Positions 34,991 to 44,531 of a DNA stretch of 64,000 nucleotides are shown one piece after another. The DNA comes from an uncultured bacterium (GTDB lineage Bacteria; Cyanobacteriota; Vampirovibrionia; Gastranaerophilales; Gastranaerophilaceae): contig CABQAQ010000007.1 of NCBI GenBank assembly GCA_902462155.1, positions 55,385 through 119,384 of the forward strand. Direction: 5' to 3'. The translations under genes were made by a program, and so were the position numbers. The notes beneath the pieces are model-generated. The model was not told the origin of the DNA. It searched no databases and saw nothing but the letters and a program-made list of their open reading frames with translations. Within the stretch, counting starts at the first letter, position 1, and each line of letters starts with the position of its first letter.

Positions 34991-36988
34991 ATGGAAAAAA
35001 GATTTGAAATAGTAAGTAATATGAAACCAAAGGGAGATCAACCTCAAGCTATAGAATCCCTATCAAAAGGATTTTTTAGTCAAGAAGTAACAAATCAAAT
35101 ACTATTAGGTATTACAGGATCAGGTAAAACATTTACTATTGCAAATCTGATACAAAAAATTCAAAAACCTACTTTAGTCATTGCTCATAATAAAACTTTG
35201 GCTGCTCAATTATATAATGAGTTTAAAGAAATATTTCCAAATAATGCTGTAGAATATTTTATTAGCTATTATGATTACTATCAACCAGAAGCATATATTC
35301 CAAGAACAGATACATATATAGAAAAAAGTGCGATGATTAATGAGGAGATAGATAGATTAAGACATAATACAACAAGAAGTTTATATGAAAGAAAAGATGT
35401 AATAGTAGTAGCATCCGTAAGCTGTATTTACGGATTAGGTTTACCTGAAAATTATTTTAAAGGTACTTTTACAATAAGTGTAGGCGAAGAATTAAATAGA
35501 GAAAAGTTTTTAAGACATTTAATATCCACACAGTATACGAGAAATGATTTAGAATTAAAATCCGGAACATTTAGAGTACGAGGGGACATAGTAGAGATTA
35601 TGCCATCATTTGAAAAAGTTGTTACTCGTATATATTTTTTTTCAGATGAAGTTGAAAAAATTGTAAGAATAGATCCTGTTTCAGGAGAGATTTTAAGTGT
35701 AGAAGATAAAGTAATTATCTATCCGGCAGTACATTATTTATCTTATGATGAGAATCAAGAAGAAACAATATTTCTTATTCGTCAAGAACTAAAAAATAGA
35801 GTACTAGAACTAGAACAAGAGAATAAACTTCTAGAAGCAAGAAGATTAGAGCAAAGAGTAAACTATGATATAGAGATGATAAAAGAAATGGGGTATTGTA
35901 ATGGTATAGAAAATTATTCTCGTATTATAGAGCGTAGAAAGGAAGGTAGTCCACCGGCTACATTATTAGATTACTTTCAAGAGGATTTTTTAGTAGTAAT
36001 AGATGAATCGCATGTAACAATTCCACAATTAAGAGGTATGTATAATGCAGATAGATCACGAAAAGAAGTTCTTGTTGATTATGGATTTAGGTTACCTTGT
36101 GCAAAAGATAATAGGCCATTAACATTTGAAGAATTTTGGAAAGCTACAAATAAAAGAATATTTGTTTCGGCAACACCAGGTGAATTTGAAAAATCAGTAG
36201 CTGAAAATGAAGTTAAACAGATTATAAGACCAACAGGATTATTAGATCCATCGATTATAGTAAAGCCTACTTTAAATCAAGTAGATGATTTGCTTTTTGA
36301 AATAAATCAAACAGTATCACGTAATTCTAGAGTGTTAATCACAACGTTAACCAAAAGAATGGCAGAGGATTTAACAGAGTATTTATCTAAGCTTGATGTA
36401 AAAGTCAGATATCTTCATAGCGGTATAGAATCTATTGAGCGTGTAGAAATTTTAAGGGACTTAAGGCTAGCTGTTTTTGATGTACTTGTAGGAGTAAATT
36501 TATTACGAGAAGGCTTAGATATTCCGGAAGTAGAACTAGTTGCAATTATGGATGCAGATAAAGAAGGATTTTTAAGAAGTGAGCGAAGTTTAATACAGAC
36601 AATAGGTCGGGCTGCTAGAAATGAGAATGGTCGAATTATTATGTATGCTGATAAAATAACTGATAGTATGGATATTGCTATTAAAACGACTTTAGAACGA
36701 CGTGAAATACAGATGAAATTTAATCAAGAACATAATATTATTCCAAAAACTATTATAAAACCTATCGAAAATAATTTGTTACAATTATTATCCAGCTATA
36801 AAAATATAGATGAAATAGTATTAGATCAAATGACAGAGATGAATCTGGAAATGAAAGATCTACCGAAAGTTATAAAGAAATTAGAGAAAAGTATGCACGA
36901 TGCTGCTAAATTATTAGATTTTGAAAAAGCTGCTAAATTAAGAGATGAATTAAAAAAACTAAAAGAAATTTATAATACAAAAAAATAA
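34991..36988 (+). CDS. uvrB: UvrABC system protein B
   Basis: 665 residues, full length. Walker A is GITGSGKT; the beta-hairpin region is YYDYYQPEAYIPRTDTYIEK; helicase motifs include DESHVT, SATPG, and QTIGRAARN. The C-terminal UVR motif (KLEKSMHDAAKLLDFEKAAKLRDEL, about 625-655) binds UvrC. UvrB verifies DNA lesions in nucleotide excision repair. It is transcribed alone, with no strong Shine-Dalgarno before the ATG. Confidence 0.98.
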   Translation: MEKRFEIVSNMKPKGDQPQAIESLSKGFFSQEVTNQILLGITGSGKTFTIANLIQKIQKPTLVIAHNKTLAAQLYNEFKEIFPNNAVEYFISYYDYYQPEAYIPRTDTYIEKSAMINEEIDRLRHNTTRSLYERKDVIVVASVSCIYGLGLPENYFKGTFTISVGEELNREKFLRHLISTQYTRNDLELKSGTFRVRGDIVEIMPSFEKVVTRIYFFSDEVEKIVRIDPVSGEILSVEDKVIIYPAVHYLSYDENQEETIFLIRQELKNRVLELEQENKLLEARRLEQRVNYDIEMIKEMGYCNGIENYSRIIERRKEGSPPATLLDYFQEDFLVVIDESHVTIPQLRGMYNADRSRKEVLVDYGFRLPCAKDNRPLTFEEFWKATNKRIFVSATPGEFEKSVAENEVKQIIRPTGLLDPSIIVKPTLNQVDDLLFEINQTVSRNSRVLITTLTKRMAEDLTEYLSKLDVKVRYLHSGIESIERVEILRDLRLAVFDVLVGVNLLREGLDIPEVELVAIMDADKEGFLRSERSLIQTIGRAARNENGRIIMYADKITDSMDIAIKTTLERREIQMKFNQEHNIIPKTIIKPIENNLLQLLSSYKNIDEIVLDQMTEMNLEMKDLPKVIKKLEKSMHDAAKLLDFEKAAKLRDELKKLKEIYNTKK

Positions 36989-37010
36989 ATAGCGTGGGCT
37001 CTATATAAAA

Positions 37011-37694
37011 CTAAACATCTTGAGTTAATTCTGAACTTAATGTTGCAAAGTAATCTACAATAAAATGGAAATAAGATATAGCAAAGAAAATATACACTAT
37101 ATTCATAAAATCAAGTGATGGAAAAAATAGAATAGACAAGTGTTTTATAGCAATAAGTAAAAGAAGAGCTAAGATAGAATATTGAAATGTAAAAAATAAT
37201 CCACCTAAAAAATAATCTAGCCAATATTTTGATAAATGTTTTAAATTGAAACTGTTTCGTATATCGTTCTTATCTAAAAATAATCCAAAAGATAAACAGC
37301 TAAAAGAAAATAATAAAATAGAAATTATTATAATGGATATAATTTTTATGCTTAATATTTCAATAAAATTAAATAATAAATAAGATATTAAATATCCTAT
37401 TATGATAGAAGGAATAAACAAAAATATAGAAGGAAAAATTGATAGAAAATTTTTAGGAGATATGATATTAGGAATTACATAATTATTATTTTTGTATTCT
37501 AATTTAAATAAATGAGAAAAATAGCCTAATAAATATATGCCTAATAAAGAATAAGTTAAAATAAAATTAAAAGAAAAAATATTATTTTGGTGCAAATAAA
37601 AAGGTGCATATAAAATTACAGAGAAAAGTATAGAATTTATAAAAAACAAAGAATCACTAGTTATTTGTCTAAAAGATTTAATAAAACCAGGCAT
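37011..37694 (-). CDS. Multi-pass membrane protein
   Basis: 227 residues with about five or six hydrophobic helices separated by short loops, and very rich in Ile, Leu and Phe. I do not recognise the family; the layout loosely recalls DUF4013-type proteins. It faces convergently towards uvrB (22 bp between stops). Its start is about 70 bp from the triple TTTAC box at 37762, which lies between it and the divergent 37845 gene. Confidence 0.75.
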   Translation of the reverse strand: MPGFIKSFRQITSDSLFFINSILFSVILYAPFYLHQNNIFSFNFILTYSLLGIYLLGYFSHLFKLEYKNNNYVIPNIISPKNFLSIFPSIFLFIPSIIIGYLISYLLFNFIEILSIKIISIIIISILLFSFSCLSFGLFLDKNDIRNSFNLKHLSKYWLDYFLGGLFFTFQYSILALLLLIAIKHLSILFFPSLDFMNIVYIFFAISYFHFIVDYFATLSSELTQDV

Positions 37695-37761
37695 ATTAAT
37701 AAACTCCTATAAAATTTATTTTTATATAAAATTATAACATATATTAGAAAATATTTCTAGC

Positions 37762-37788
37762 TTTACAATTCTTTACTATTTTTTACTT
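37762..37788 (+). promoter_or_regulatory. Triple TTTAC direct repeat, 10-base period (HLR1-like)
   Basis: TTTACAATTC TTTACTATTT TTTACT: three TTTAC elements begin at 37762, 37772 and 37782. The first is a perfect HLR1 half-site. The third can act as a -35, 17 bases before TATCCT at 37805. It lies between the divergent membrane-protein and 753-residue genes. Confidence 0.55.
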
Positions 37789-37844
37789 ATTAAGCAATAA
37801 AAAATATCCTAAATTTTTATATTTATTAAGTGGAGGATCATATC

Positions 37845-40106
37845 TTGAGTATGAATTTTAATAATACCTATATGAATATTGTAAATAATCGTAATAGTAA
37901 ATTATCATTTAAATCAAATGTGAATAATTCTCAAAGTAGAGAAACAAGCTTTGAAAAAGCTGAAGAAGAAAAAAGAAAAAAAAGTATAGCCAAAGAAAAA
38001 ACAAAAAAATTATTAGAAAATCCGCTTGTTTCTATTGGTATATTCAGTGCAGTGCTTTCTCTTTTATTAGTAAGCTGTAAAGGTATAAATAAGAATTTAG
38101 CAAAAGATTATCACGATACATTTATAGGTAAATTAGGTGATTTAGGTGATAATATAACAGATAAATTTAATAAATTTATAAAGAAACATAAATCACTAGA
38201 TGATATACATTCTAAATTAAGTAATTCATACGAAAAAACAAAAACAAAAGTAGTAAATTGGGCAAAAAATAATAGTGTCTTAAGTTGTTTTATGCCAGGA
38301 AAGCGAAGTGTCGCAGAATTTTCTATGGCGAAGTCTTATGAAGGTGGAGTACCGACACAATTTATTTTTGAAGCAGATGATATGCTTGAAACCTTAGCTT
38401 CTGTTCAACACAATAAACAAGGCAAGTCAATTGATGAAGCATTTGGATCTTTAATAAGATCTTTAGGTACCAAAAAGCATAATCCTAATAAACCTAAATT
38501 TGCAAATTATATGGAATTAAGAGAAAAAGCTCAACAAAATCCTGGAAAATACGCTAAATACTATGATGAGCTTTTTGAAAAAATTAAACAAAATCCTGAA
38601 TATGCAAACACAAAAGTCTTTAAGGGTGGAATGTATAAAAATGTTGTTTTAGGCGGACGATATGTAGAAGTATATTCTAATGGTATAGCACACTTAGAAT
38701 TTGAAAAAGCAGAGGGAATATTTGCTAAAGTTAAGAATATATTCCAACTTGCTATTCAAAAAATAACAAGACGTGATATGTATATAGAAGGAACACAAAA
38801 TAAGTTAAGGGCCGCAACTCAAAATAAGAAAGTATATTCTGATCTGCATAAATCATCATTAGGTCGTGGATTGTCAAAAAGTGCATTGTTTATTACAGAA
38901 AACTTTACAAATGGAACAGCTGGCGGAATATGCTCAATGGCAATGCAGGCTATGATTTGGCAAGGAATTATTAAGTCAGTAATTGGTGCTGAAGAAGGAG
39001 AAAAAAAGAAAGTTTTAGCTGAAAATGTAGTAACAGATCTTGGAATGTTTATGCTTATGCCATTTGCTATTAAAGCTGTAGGTATGATGGGTGGTTTAAA
39101 AAATATTGGACGTACTACCGAGCAAGTAAAAGCTACAAAAAAATTAATAAAAGAGCATAACATTCATCAATTATCAGGTGAACTTATTAAAAAATCAGAT
39201 TATGATGCTAGTAGAAAAGCTATAAAATCTATGTTTAATAAAGATGTTAAGCTAAAATTTTGGCAATATCCAATACAATGGTTTGGAACTATTATAGATT
39301 GGGGTCGTTCAAGAATCCGTCCATACACAGCACCTATGCCTCAACAGGCAGGATTTTTGGGAAGACTATCTAGTGACTTAAAGAATGGATTTAAAACCCT
39401 TATTTTATGGACTATTCCTGGTGTTGTTGGTGGAGTCGGCAGAGGATTTATAGGAAGTAAAATTAACTCCAAACTAGGTGAAACTTTAGCTACTGTTCCT
39501 CATGCTATTGTTGGTAAACCAAAGGATTCTATTTATTCTAGTAATGATAATAATCAGTTAAGTGAAGAAGATTCTAAACAAGTCCAATTATATCTTAAAG
39601 AAAAGTTAGAAGCTAACCCTGAAGTATATCTTATTATAAAGCAACAACCTGAAATTTATCATGCTATAGAGCAAAATCCTACTTTATTATTTTCTTTAAT
39701 AGATATGGTTGAGGAAGAAAAAGCTAATTTAAAAATTCAAAAACAGCAGTATCAAGCTCAACAAGAATATCTTGCCTCTAAAGCACCTACATCTGAGTAT
39801 TTAAATAATTTATCTAAAAATAAAAAGTCAAGACCTGCTAAAATTTTAAATACTAATGGAAATAATAATATAGATTCTAAACAACCGGCTTTTAGTGGAT
39901 CTAATAAGTTAGATAGTAATATTAATACAATAGATAATTCTGAAGATAGTTCTGAAAAAATTGAAGATCGTGAAGCTTTAAGAACTTATATACCAAATCC
40001 TTATTCTAACATAAAAAATAAGCCTGGAACAACAACAGAAGAAGTTGAAAAAGCTTTAAGAAAAGCCCAAGCTGCTGAAAATATAGCTCAAACTTATTTA
40101 AGATAA
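37845..40106 (+). CDS. 753-residue Phe-Lys-motif orphan with internal hydrophobic segments
   Basis: The start is placed at a TTG: GGAGG lies 8 bases upstream, while the GTG at 37830 lies before that site; an ATG two codons later is also possible. The N-terminus is MSMNFNNTYMNIVNN and SKLSFKSNVNNSQ. A hydrophobic segment (about 53-75, NPLVSIGIFSAVLSLLLV) follows a basic stretch. Further hydrophobic segments occur at about 360-385 and 395-415 (LMPFAIKAVGMMGGL), with another Gly-rich one near 525. The C-terminal 150 residues are hydrophilic, Gln/Asn-rich and include KQPAFSGSNK. No family is recognised. The composition suggests a membrane-associated or membrane-inserting protein. It has its own terminator and sits behind the triple TTTAC box. 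Confidence 0.82.
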   Translation: MSMNFNNTYMNIVNNRNSKLSFKSNVNNSQSRETSFEKAEEEKRKKSIAKEKTKKLLENPLVSIGIFSAVLSLLLVSCKGINKNLAKDYHDTFIGKLGDLGDNITDKFNKFIKKHKSLDDIHSKLSNSYEKTKTKVVNWAKNNSVLSCFMPGKRSVAEFSMAKSYEGGVPTQFIFEADDMLETLASVQHNKQGKSIDEAFGSLIRSLGTKKHNPNKPKFANYMELREKAQQNPGKYAKYYDELFEKIKQNPEYANTKVFKGGMYKNVVLGGRYVEVYSNGIAHLEFEKAEGIFAKVKNIFQLAIQKITRRDMYIEGTQNKLRAATQNKKVYSDLHKSSLGRGLSKSALFITENFTNGTAGGICSMAMQAMIWQGIIKSVIGAEEGEKKKVLAENVVTDLGMFMLMPFAIKAVGMMGGLKNIGRTTEQVKATKKLIKEHNIHQLSGELIKKSDYDASRKAIKSMFNKDVKLKFWQYPIQWFGTIIDWGRSRIRPYTAPMPQQAGFLGRLSSDLKNGFKTLILWTIPGVVGGVGRGFIGSKINSKLGETLATVPHAIVGKPKDSIYSSNDNNQLSEEDSKQVQLYLKEKLEANPEVYLIIKQQPEIYHAIEQNPTLLFSLIDMVEEEKANLKIQKQQYQAQQEYLASKAPTSEYLNNLSKNKKSRPAKILNTNGNNNIDSKQPAFSGSNKLDSNINTIDNSEDSSEKIEDREALRTYIPNPYSNIKNKPGTTTEEVEKALRKAQAAENIAQTYLR

Positions 40107-40134
40107 AAAAATTAAAAATCAAACTTTTATTATC

Positions 40135-40168
40135 AAAAGATATGTTATTTTTTATAACATATCTTTTT
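40135..40168. terminator. Shared terminator between convergent genes
   Basis: A perfect 14-bp stem (40135-40148 with 40154-40167) and a 5-base loop, A/T-rich on both outer flanks. It serves the 753-residue gene on the plus strand and probably the regulator gene on the minus strand, whose stop is at 40171. Confidence 0.85.
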
Positions 40169-40170
40169 GG

Positions 40171-41421
40171 TTAATTTGTTGATCTTTTTATATATTCAGG
40201 ATTTATTGCTAACCATTTATAATTTACATCTGAAGATGCAGTAATTTCAGAAGAGGTTATAATATTATTATAATTTTCATCAGGCAAGTCAGTAACAAAA
40301 GTTCCACCATACCTACCTCTTGAAAATTGAACTATGCCATCTTTATTTAAATCAGACAATGCTCTATGTATTGTATTCGTACTTACATTAAATTTTAATG
40401 AAAGCTCTTCTATTGATGGTAATTTATCTCCTAAGTCAAAAAGCTCTTTTATGTAATTAATTAACCTTATTTTAATTTTTTCATAACTGTAAAATGAGTA
40501 TTTGAACTCATTATCAACAAAATTATTCTTTAAGGAGTGTGTTGATTTTTTATCAGGTAAATTTTTTATAAATGTACCATATTTACCACGTTTTGCTATT
40601 AAAATATCATCTTTAATTAAAAGATTTATAGCATCATGTACTGTTTTAATACTTACTTTTAAAATTTTAGAAAAGTAACTATGAGGTGGAATTTTTTCTC
40701 CTATATTGTATTTCAAATTAATGTAATTTAATATATCTATTTTAATTTTAGAAACTAGCGTTTTAGATTCAATATCAAAATCTTTTTTGTGAATTTTTGC
40801 TAACATAGCACTATCAAATTCAGGAAATTTTTTTATTATCCAATAATTTTCATTATTACCTGAAGAAGTCCCCTTACAAGCTGTGATTATACCTTCTTGT
40901 GCTAGGCATTCAATAGCCAATCTTGTTGTATTTATAGAAGCTCCTGTAATTTTTGATAGAATTCTTATTGATGGTAAAGGTTGATTTATTCTAAACTGAG
41001 AATCAAGAATATATTTTTTTAATTGAAAAATCAGTTGCTCTCTTTTTGAAGTTAGCTTCCTTATAGGTGTTGTATTGGAATATCTATTTTTGAGCATAGT
41101 TCCTATTTTTTGCTTTGATTCAAGATATCCAACATCTTCAATATATCTTATAGCATTTTGTATAGTTCCAATACTTACACCGAGATATAAAGCTAAGTCT
41201 TTTTTTGAAGGGATTAATTGCTTTTCTTTTATTTTACCTGATTTTAATCCTTGTATAATCCAAGTTAATAACCATTTTTTTATTATATTATTTTTTGTAT
41301 CTGTTGAATTCTTGAAATCAGGCAAAATTCTTGGTAATTCTGATATAGTTATTCTATTTATTGAGCCTACTTCTTCATTAATATCTGATTCAACAATTGT
41401 TTTGTTCATTATATTTTCCAT
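40171..41421 (-). CDS. Regulator with four tandem GntR-type winged-helix domains
   Basis: 416 residues. Four similar winged-helix units are seen at about 46-112 (LIPSKKDLALYLGVSIGTIQ), 125-190 (PLPSIRILSKITGASINTTR), 222-288 (KIPPHSYFSKILKVSIKTVH) and 312-380 (KLPSIEELSLKFNVSTNTIH). Each is followed by a wing with a KGxxG-like turn; units 3 and 4 end RGKYGTFIKNLP and GRYGGTFVTDLP. These are the GntR DNA-binding layout, but there is no effector or aminotransferase domain. One GntR wHTH is normal per polypeptide; four in a row imply a protein that binds repeated or very long operators alone. The ATG has little Shine-Dalgarno; an ATG four codons in has GGAA upstream. Target genes are unknown. 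Confidence 0.85.
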   Translation of the reverse strand: MENIMNKTIVESDINEEVGSINRITISELPRILPDFKNSTDTKNNIIKKWLLTWIIQGLKSGKIKEKQLIPSKKDLALYLGVSIGTIQNAIRYIEDVGYLESKQKIGTMLKNRYSNTTPIRKLTSKREQLIFQLKKYILDSQFRINQPLPSIRILSKITGASINTTRLAIECLAQEGIITACKGTSSGNNENYWIIKKFPEFDSAMLAKIHKKDFDIESKTLVSKIKIDILNYINLKYNIGEKIPPHSYFSKILKVSIKTVHDAINLLIKDDILIAKRGKYGTFIKNLPDKKSTHSLKNNFVDNEFKYSFYSYEKIKIRLINYIKELFDLGDKLPSIEELSLKFNVSTNTIHRALSDLNKDGIVQFSRGRYGGTFVTDLPDENYNNIITSSEITASSDVNYKWLAINPEYIKRSTN

Positions 41422-41513
41422 AAATTTTTATCTTTTAATACAATAAAAAGGAATATGTTATTTATTTGTCAAAATATTAAATTAATTTAATATTTTTTAA
41501 TATAAGAAATAAG

Positions 41514-42788
41514 TTAAGCTTGAGATTTTATTAATGCTTGATCTAAATCAAAAATAAGATCATTAACATTTTCTAACCCTACAGATAGTCTTATAAAATC
41601 ATTACCAATACCACAAGCTATTTTTGCTTCATCGGATAATTGTCTGTGTGTCGTTAATGCAGGATATGTAACAATTGTTCTAACATCTCCAATATTTGTT
41701 ACATGAAGAGGTATATTTAATGATTCAATAAATTTAATAGCATTTTTTTGTTCACCTTTGATTCCAAAGCTAACAATAGAAGAAGCTCCATTTTTTAAAT
41801 ATTTTTTAGCTAAAGTATAATTTGCATCATTTTCTAATAATGGATATTTTACCCAAGAAACAGATTTATGATTTTCCAAAAACTTAGCGATCTTAAGAGC
41901 ATTATCACTATGACGTTGCATCCTTAAATGTAAGGTTTCAATACCAAGTAAAGTTAAATAAGCATTAAAAGGACTAATGGTTGTACCAAGATCTCTTAGC
42001 AATTGTACTCTAGCTTTTACTATATAAGCTAAATTATTAAATTCTTTAGTATAACTTAATCCGTGATAGCTAGGATCTTCATTTACTAATGATGGAAATT
42101 TTCCGCTTTTTTCCCAATCAAAATTTCCACTATCTATAATTGCTCCACCCATACTATTGCTATGTCCTGAAATATATTTTGTAATAGAGTGGACAACTAT
42201 ATCCGCACCAAATTCAAAAGGTCTTAATAAATAAGGTGAAGGTACAGTGTTATCAACAATTAAAGGAATATTATAACTGTGAGCTAAATTAGCTAATGCT
42301 TCTATATCTGCAACTGTTAACTGTGGATTTGTAACGGATTCTATAAATATACATTTTGTTTTATTATTAATCGCTTTTTCATAATCATCAATTTTAGATC
42401 CATTTACAAAATTTACTTTTATTCCAAACTTTTTAAAAGTAACATCAAATAAATTAAAAGTACCACCATAAAGACTAGATGAGGCTACGACTTCTTCTCC
42501 ACTTGAAGTTATATTTAAAATAGAAATCAAGCTTGCAGATTGACCGGAGGATAATGCTAAAGCTCCAACACCACCTTCTAATAGTGATAATCTTTTTTCT
42601 AAAATTTCTGTTGTCGGATTTGATATTCTGGTGTAAATATGACCTGAAGTTTTAAGGTCAAACAAATCAGCTGCGTGTTGAACATTTTCAAATTCAAATG
42701 CACTGGTTTGATATATAGGAGGGCTTATTGCATTAGCATTATTTTTTGGATTTAATCCACCATTTACAGCATATGTTTCAAATTCCAA
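41514..42788 (-). CDS. metY: O-acetylhomoserine sulfhydrylase-type PLP enzyme
   Basis: 424 residues, Cys/Met-metabolism PLP family. SPPIYQTSAFEFENVQHAADLF, the YTRISNPTTEILEKRL segment and the PLP lysine in VHSITKYISGHSNSMGG are diagnostic; VDNTVPSPYLLRPFEFGAD is typical of MetY. It makes homocysteine (or methionine with methanethiol) from O-acetylhomoserine and sulfide. The family also contains cystathionine synthases and lyases, but the length of about 425 and the NTVPSPYLLRP segment favour MetY. Together with metK it gives two methionine-SAM genes in the window. Confidence 0.92.
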   Translation of the reverse strand: MEFETYAVNGGLNPKNNANAISPPIYQTSAFEFENVQHAADLFDLKTSGHIYTRISNPTTEILEKRLSLLEGGVGALALSSGQSASLISILNITSSGEEVVASSSLYGGTFNLFDVTFKKFGIKVNFVNGSKIDDYEKAINNKTKCIFIESVTNPQLTVADIEALANLAHSYNIPLIVDNTVPSPYLLRPFEFGADIVVHSITKYISGHSNSMGGAIIDSGNFDWEKSGKFPSLVNEDPSYHGLSYTKEFNNLAYIVKARVQLLRDLGTTISPFNAYLTLLGIETLHLRMQRHSDNALKIAKFLENHKSVSWVKYPLLENDANYTLAKKYLKNGASSIVSFGIKGEQKNAIKFIESLNIPLHVTNIGDVRTIVTYPALTTHRQLSDEAKIACGIGNDFIRLSVGLENVNDLIFDLDQALIKSQA

Positions 42789-42810
42789 GATGTACTCCTT
42801 TTTTGTTATA

Positions 42811-43248
42811 CTAATTATAAATATTTGCTTTTATTATGTTTGATACCCAAGGTACATAAGAATATTTACCAAATAATGCACTTAGTGTCAAATAAATTAA
42901 TATTGTTAAGAAAATAATATTTATTAATGATAAATTTAAACCGGCAAAATGTATAAGATTTATTTGAAAAATAAAGTTTAAAAGGCCGATAATTCCACTT
43001 AAAATAGGTATAAATGATAATAAATTAAGAATGGCGCCTAAAATATTTGAAACTATAAAAAACAACAAATATAAAAAAATAGATTGATATATATGAAATT
43101 TTAAAAAAGGTTTTAATTTTTGTTTGGTAATAGCACCTAAAATAAGCCAAAGTATTCCAACAAAACCAGAAGTTATATAAGTTAATGCAGCTATTATTTT
43201 TTCAGGAAAACTTATGAATTGTTTTTGGTAAAAATTATTATATCCCAT
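42811..43248 (-). CDS. Small multi-pass membrane protein
   Basis: 145 residues from the ATG at 43246-43248, which has GGAG 12 bases upstream; an in-frame extension of 13 codons lies before that site and is rejected. Three to four hydrophobic helices occur, with KPFLKFHIYQSIFLYLLFF in the first third. That pattern recalls Tic20/DUF4870-type small membrane proteins, but I cannot assign it. It lies between metY and the ribosomal operon, past the terminator of that operon. Confidence 0.7.
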   Translation of the reverse strand: MGYNNFYQKQFISFPEKIIAALTYITSGFVGILWLILGAITKQKLKPFLKFHIYQSIFLYLLFFIVSNILGAILNLLSFIPILSGIIGLLNFIFQINLIHFAGLNLSLINIIFLTILIYLTLSALFGKYSYVPWVSNIIKANIYN

Positions 43249-43284
43249 ATTTTTACTATTCTCCAATAGATATACATGTAAGAA

Positions 43285-43311
43285 CAAAACGGCAAAGGAT
43301 TTCTTTGCCGT
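43285..43311 (-). terminator. Terminator of rpsF-ssb-rpsR
   Basis: A 9-bp GC-containing stem (43289-43297 with 43303-43311, ACGGCAAAG) followed on the minus strand by TTTT. It lies 25 bp past the rpsR stop. Confidence 0.75.
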
Positions 43312-43335
43312 AAAATTTAAATAAATAATATAAAA

Positions 43336-43569
43336 TTAGTTTTCAAATACATAAGCTAATACAGATGCTTCTCTAGCTCTTTTAACTGCACGAGCTATCA
43401 TTCTTTGATGTTCTGCACAAGTGCCTGTAATTCTTCTTGGTAATATTTTTCCAGCTTCTGTTAAATATCTTTTTAACTTTTGTGAATCTTTATAATCTAT
43501 TACTTTTACTTTATCTGCACAGAATGTACAATTTTTTCTTTTTTTCTTATCTTGTTGTTCTCTTGCCAT
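43336..43569 (-). CDS. rpsR: 30S ribosomal protein S18
   Basis: 77 residues with the Cys pair CTFCADKV of zinc-type S18, then DYKDSQKLKRYLTEAGKILPRRITGTC and the conserved basic C-terminal part (QRMIARAVKRAREA). It is the last gene of the conserved rpsF-ssb-rpsR operon. Confidence 0.98.
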   Translation of the reverse strand: MAREQQDKKKRKNCTFCADKVKVIDYKDSQKLKRYLTEAGKILPRRITGTCAEHQRMIARAVKRAREASVLAYVFEN

Positions 43570-43620
43570 ATTTTATTTCCTTTATTTTTTATATCCTAAT
43601 TACGTTTTATTTAATCCCTT

Positions 43621-44043
43621 TTAGAAAGGTATTTCATCTTCACCTATTAAATCATCTGCAAATTCTTCTTCATCTTCACCAAATTTGACAAATTTATCAT
43701 TTTCGGTACTACTGCTTAGGTCTTCTTGATTACTATTTCCAGATGACAAGCATTCAAAAGAGCTTATTTCTATTTCTGCTACTTTTTTATCAAATCCTTC
43801 ATCGGATGTTTTGATTGATAATAATTGTAGCCTTCCTTCGACTACTATTTTAGATCCTCTTTTGACAATTTTTTCTATTCTATCAGCCAGATTACCAACA
43901 GCACGTGCTAATACAACTTGATCCGGATTATTTGCATCAGAAAAATCTATACTGAATGTAACTACTGCTATATTATTTGTAGTAAATCTTTTTTCGGGAT
44001 TTTTTACTACTATACCTGAAATTGTAGCACGAGCTAATGTCAT
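43621..44043 (-). CDS. ssb: Single-stranded DNA-binding protein
   Basis: 140 residues. The OB-fold (about 1-105) contains VVKNPEKRFT, VTFSIDFSD and SKIVVEGRLQL. A flexible acidic tail ends in DEIPF, the conserved partner-binding tip. It lies between rpsF (6-bp gap) and rpsR. It coats single-stranded DNA and recruits repair and replication factors. Confidence 0.98.
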   Translation of the reverse strand: MTLARATISGIVVKNPEKRFTTNNIAVVTFSIDFSDANNPDQVVLARAVGNLADRIEKIVKRGSKIVVEGRLQLLSIKTSDEGFDKKVAEIEISSFECLSSGNSNQEDLSSSTENDKFVKFGEDEEEFADDLIGEDEIPF

Positions 44044-44049
44044 AATATT

Positions 44050-44346
44050 TTAAACTCCAACTTTTGCTGCATCCATAAACATTGTTCTTAATAATGATTC
44101 ATTTAATTTTAATTGACGTTTAAATTCTAAAATCTTTTCAGCTGGTAGTTGTAACAATATTGATACAAAGTACCCATCACGAAAATTTTGGATATCATAA
44201 CTTAATTTTCTTCTACCCATTTTTTCTGCAATTTCTACTTTCCCATTCATAGAAGTAATTAAGCTATCTATTTTTGATATTATATTATCCACATCTTCAG
44301 AATCAATATTTGGTTTTACAATTGCTAATAATTCATAAGTTTTCAA
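44050..44346 (-). CDS. rpsF: 30S ribosomal protein S6
   Basis: 98 residues. YELLAIVKPNIDSEDVDNII opens the S6 fold, and GRRKLSYDIQNFRDGYFVSILLQ is the conserved central part. It is the first gene of the rpsF-ssb-rpsR unit. S6 binds S18 in the 30S platform. Confidence 0.98.
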   Translation of the reverse strand: MKTYELLAIVKPNIDSEDVDNIISKIDSLITSMNGKVEIAEKMGRRKLSYDIQNFRDGYFVSILLQLPAEKILEFKRQLKLNESLLRTMFMDAAKVGV

Positions 44347-44423
44347 TTTTATAATTCTCCTTCTTTTTCATTTTTTCATATCTCCAAATTTAACATAAAT
44401 ATATTTTTTATACAAATTAAAAT

Positions 44424-44462
44424 TTTACTATTCTTTACAATTACTATTTTATTCTTTTTAAT
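44424..44462 (+). promoter_or_regulatory. TTTAC direct repeat (HLR1-like) and promoter upstream of glyS
   Basis: TTTACTATTC TTTACAAT: TTTAC begins at 44424 and 44434, an exact 10-base period; the second unit is a perfect HLR1 half. TTTACA at 44434 pairs as a -35 with TTTAAT (44457-44462) after 17 bases, about 70 bp before glyS. A TATAAT at 44475 is an alternative -10. Confidence 0.5.
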
Positions 44463-44531
44463 AAACTTTTATATTATAATATTTTTATTAATTGTTTATA
44501 ATATTTTATTTAAAAGTTTACGAGGATCATA

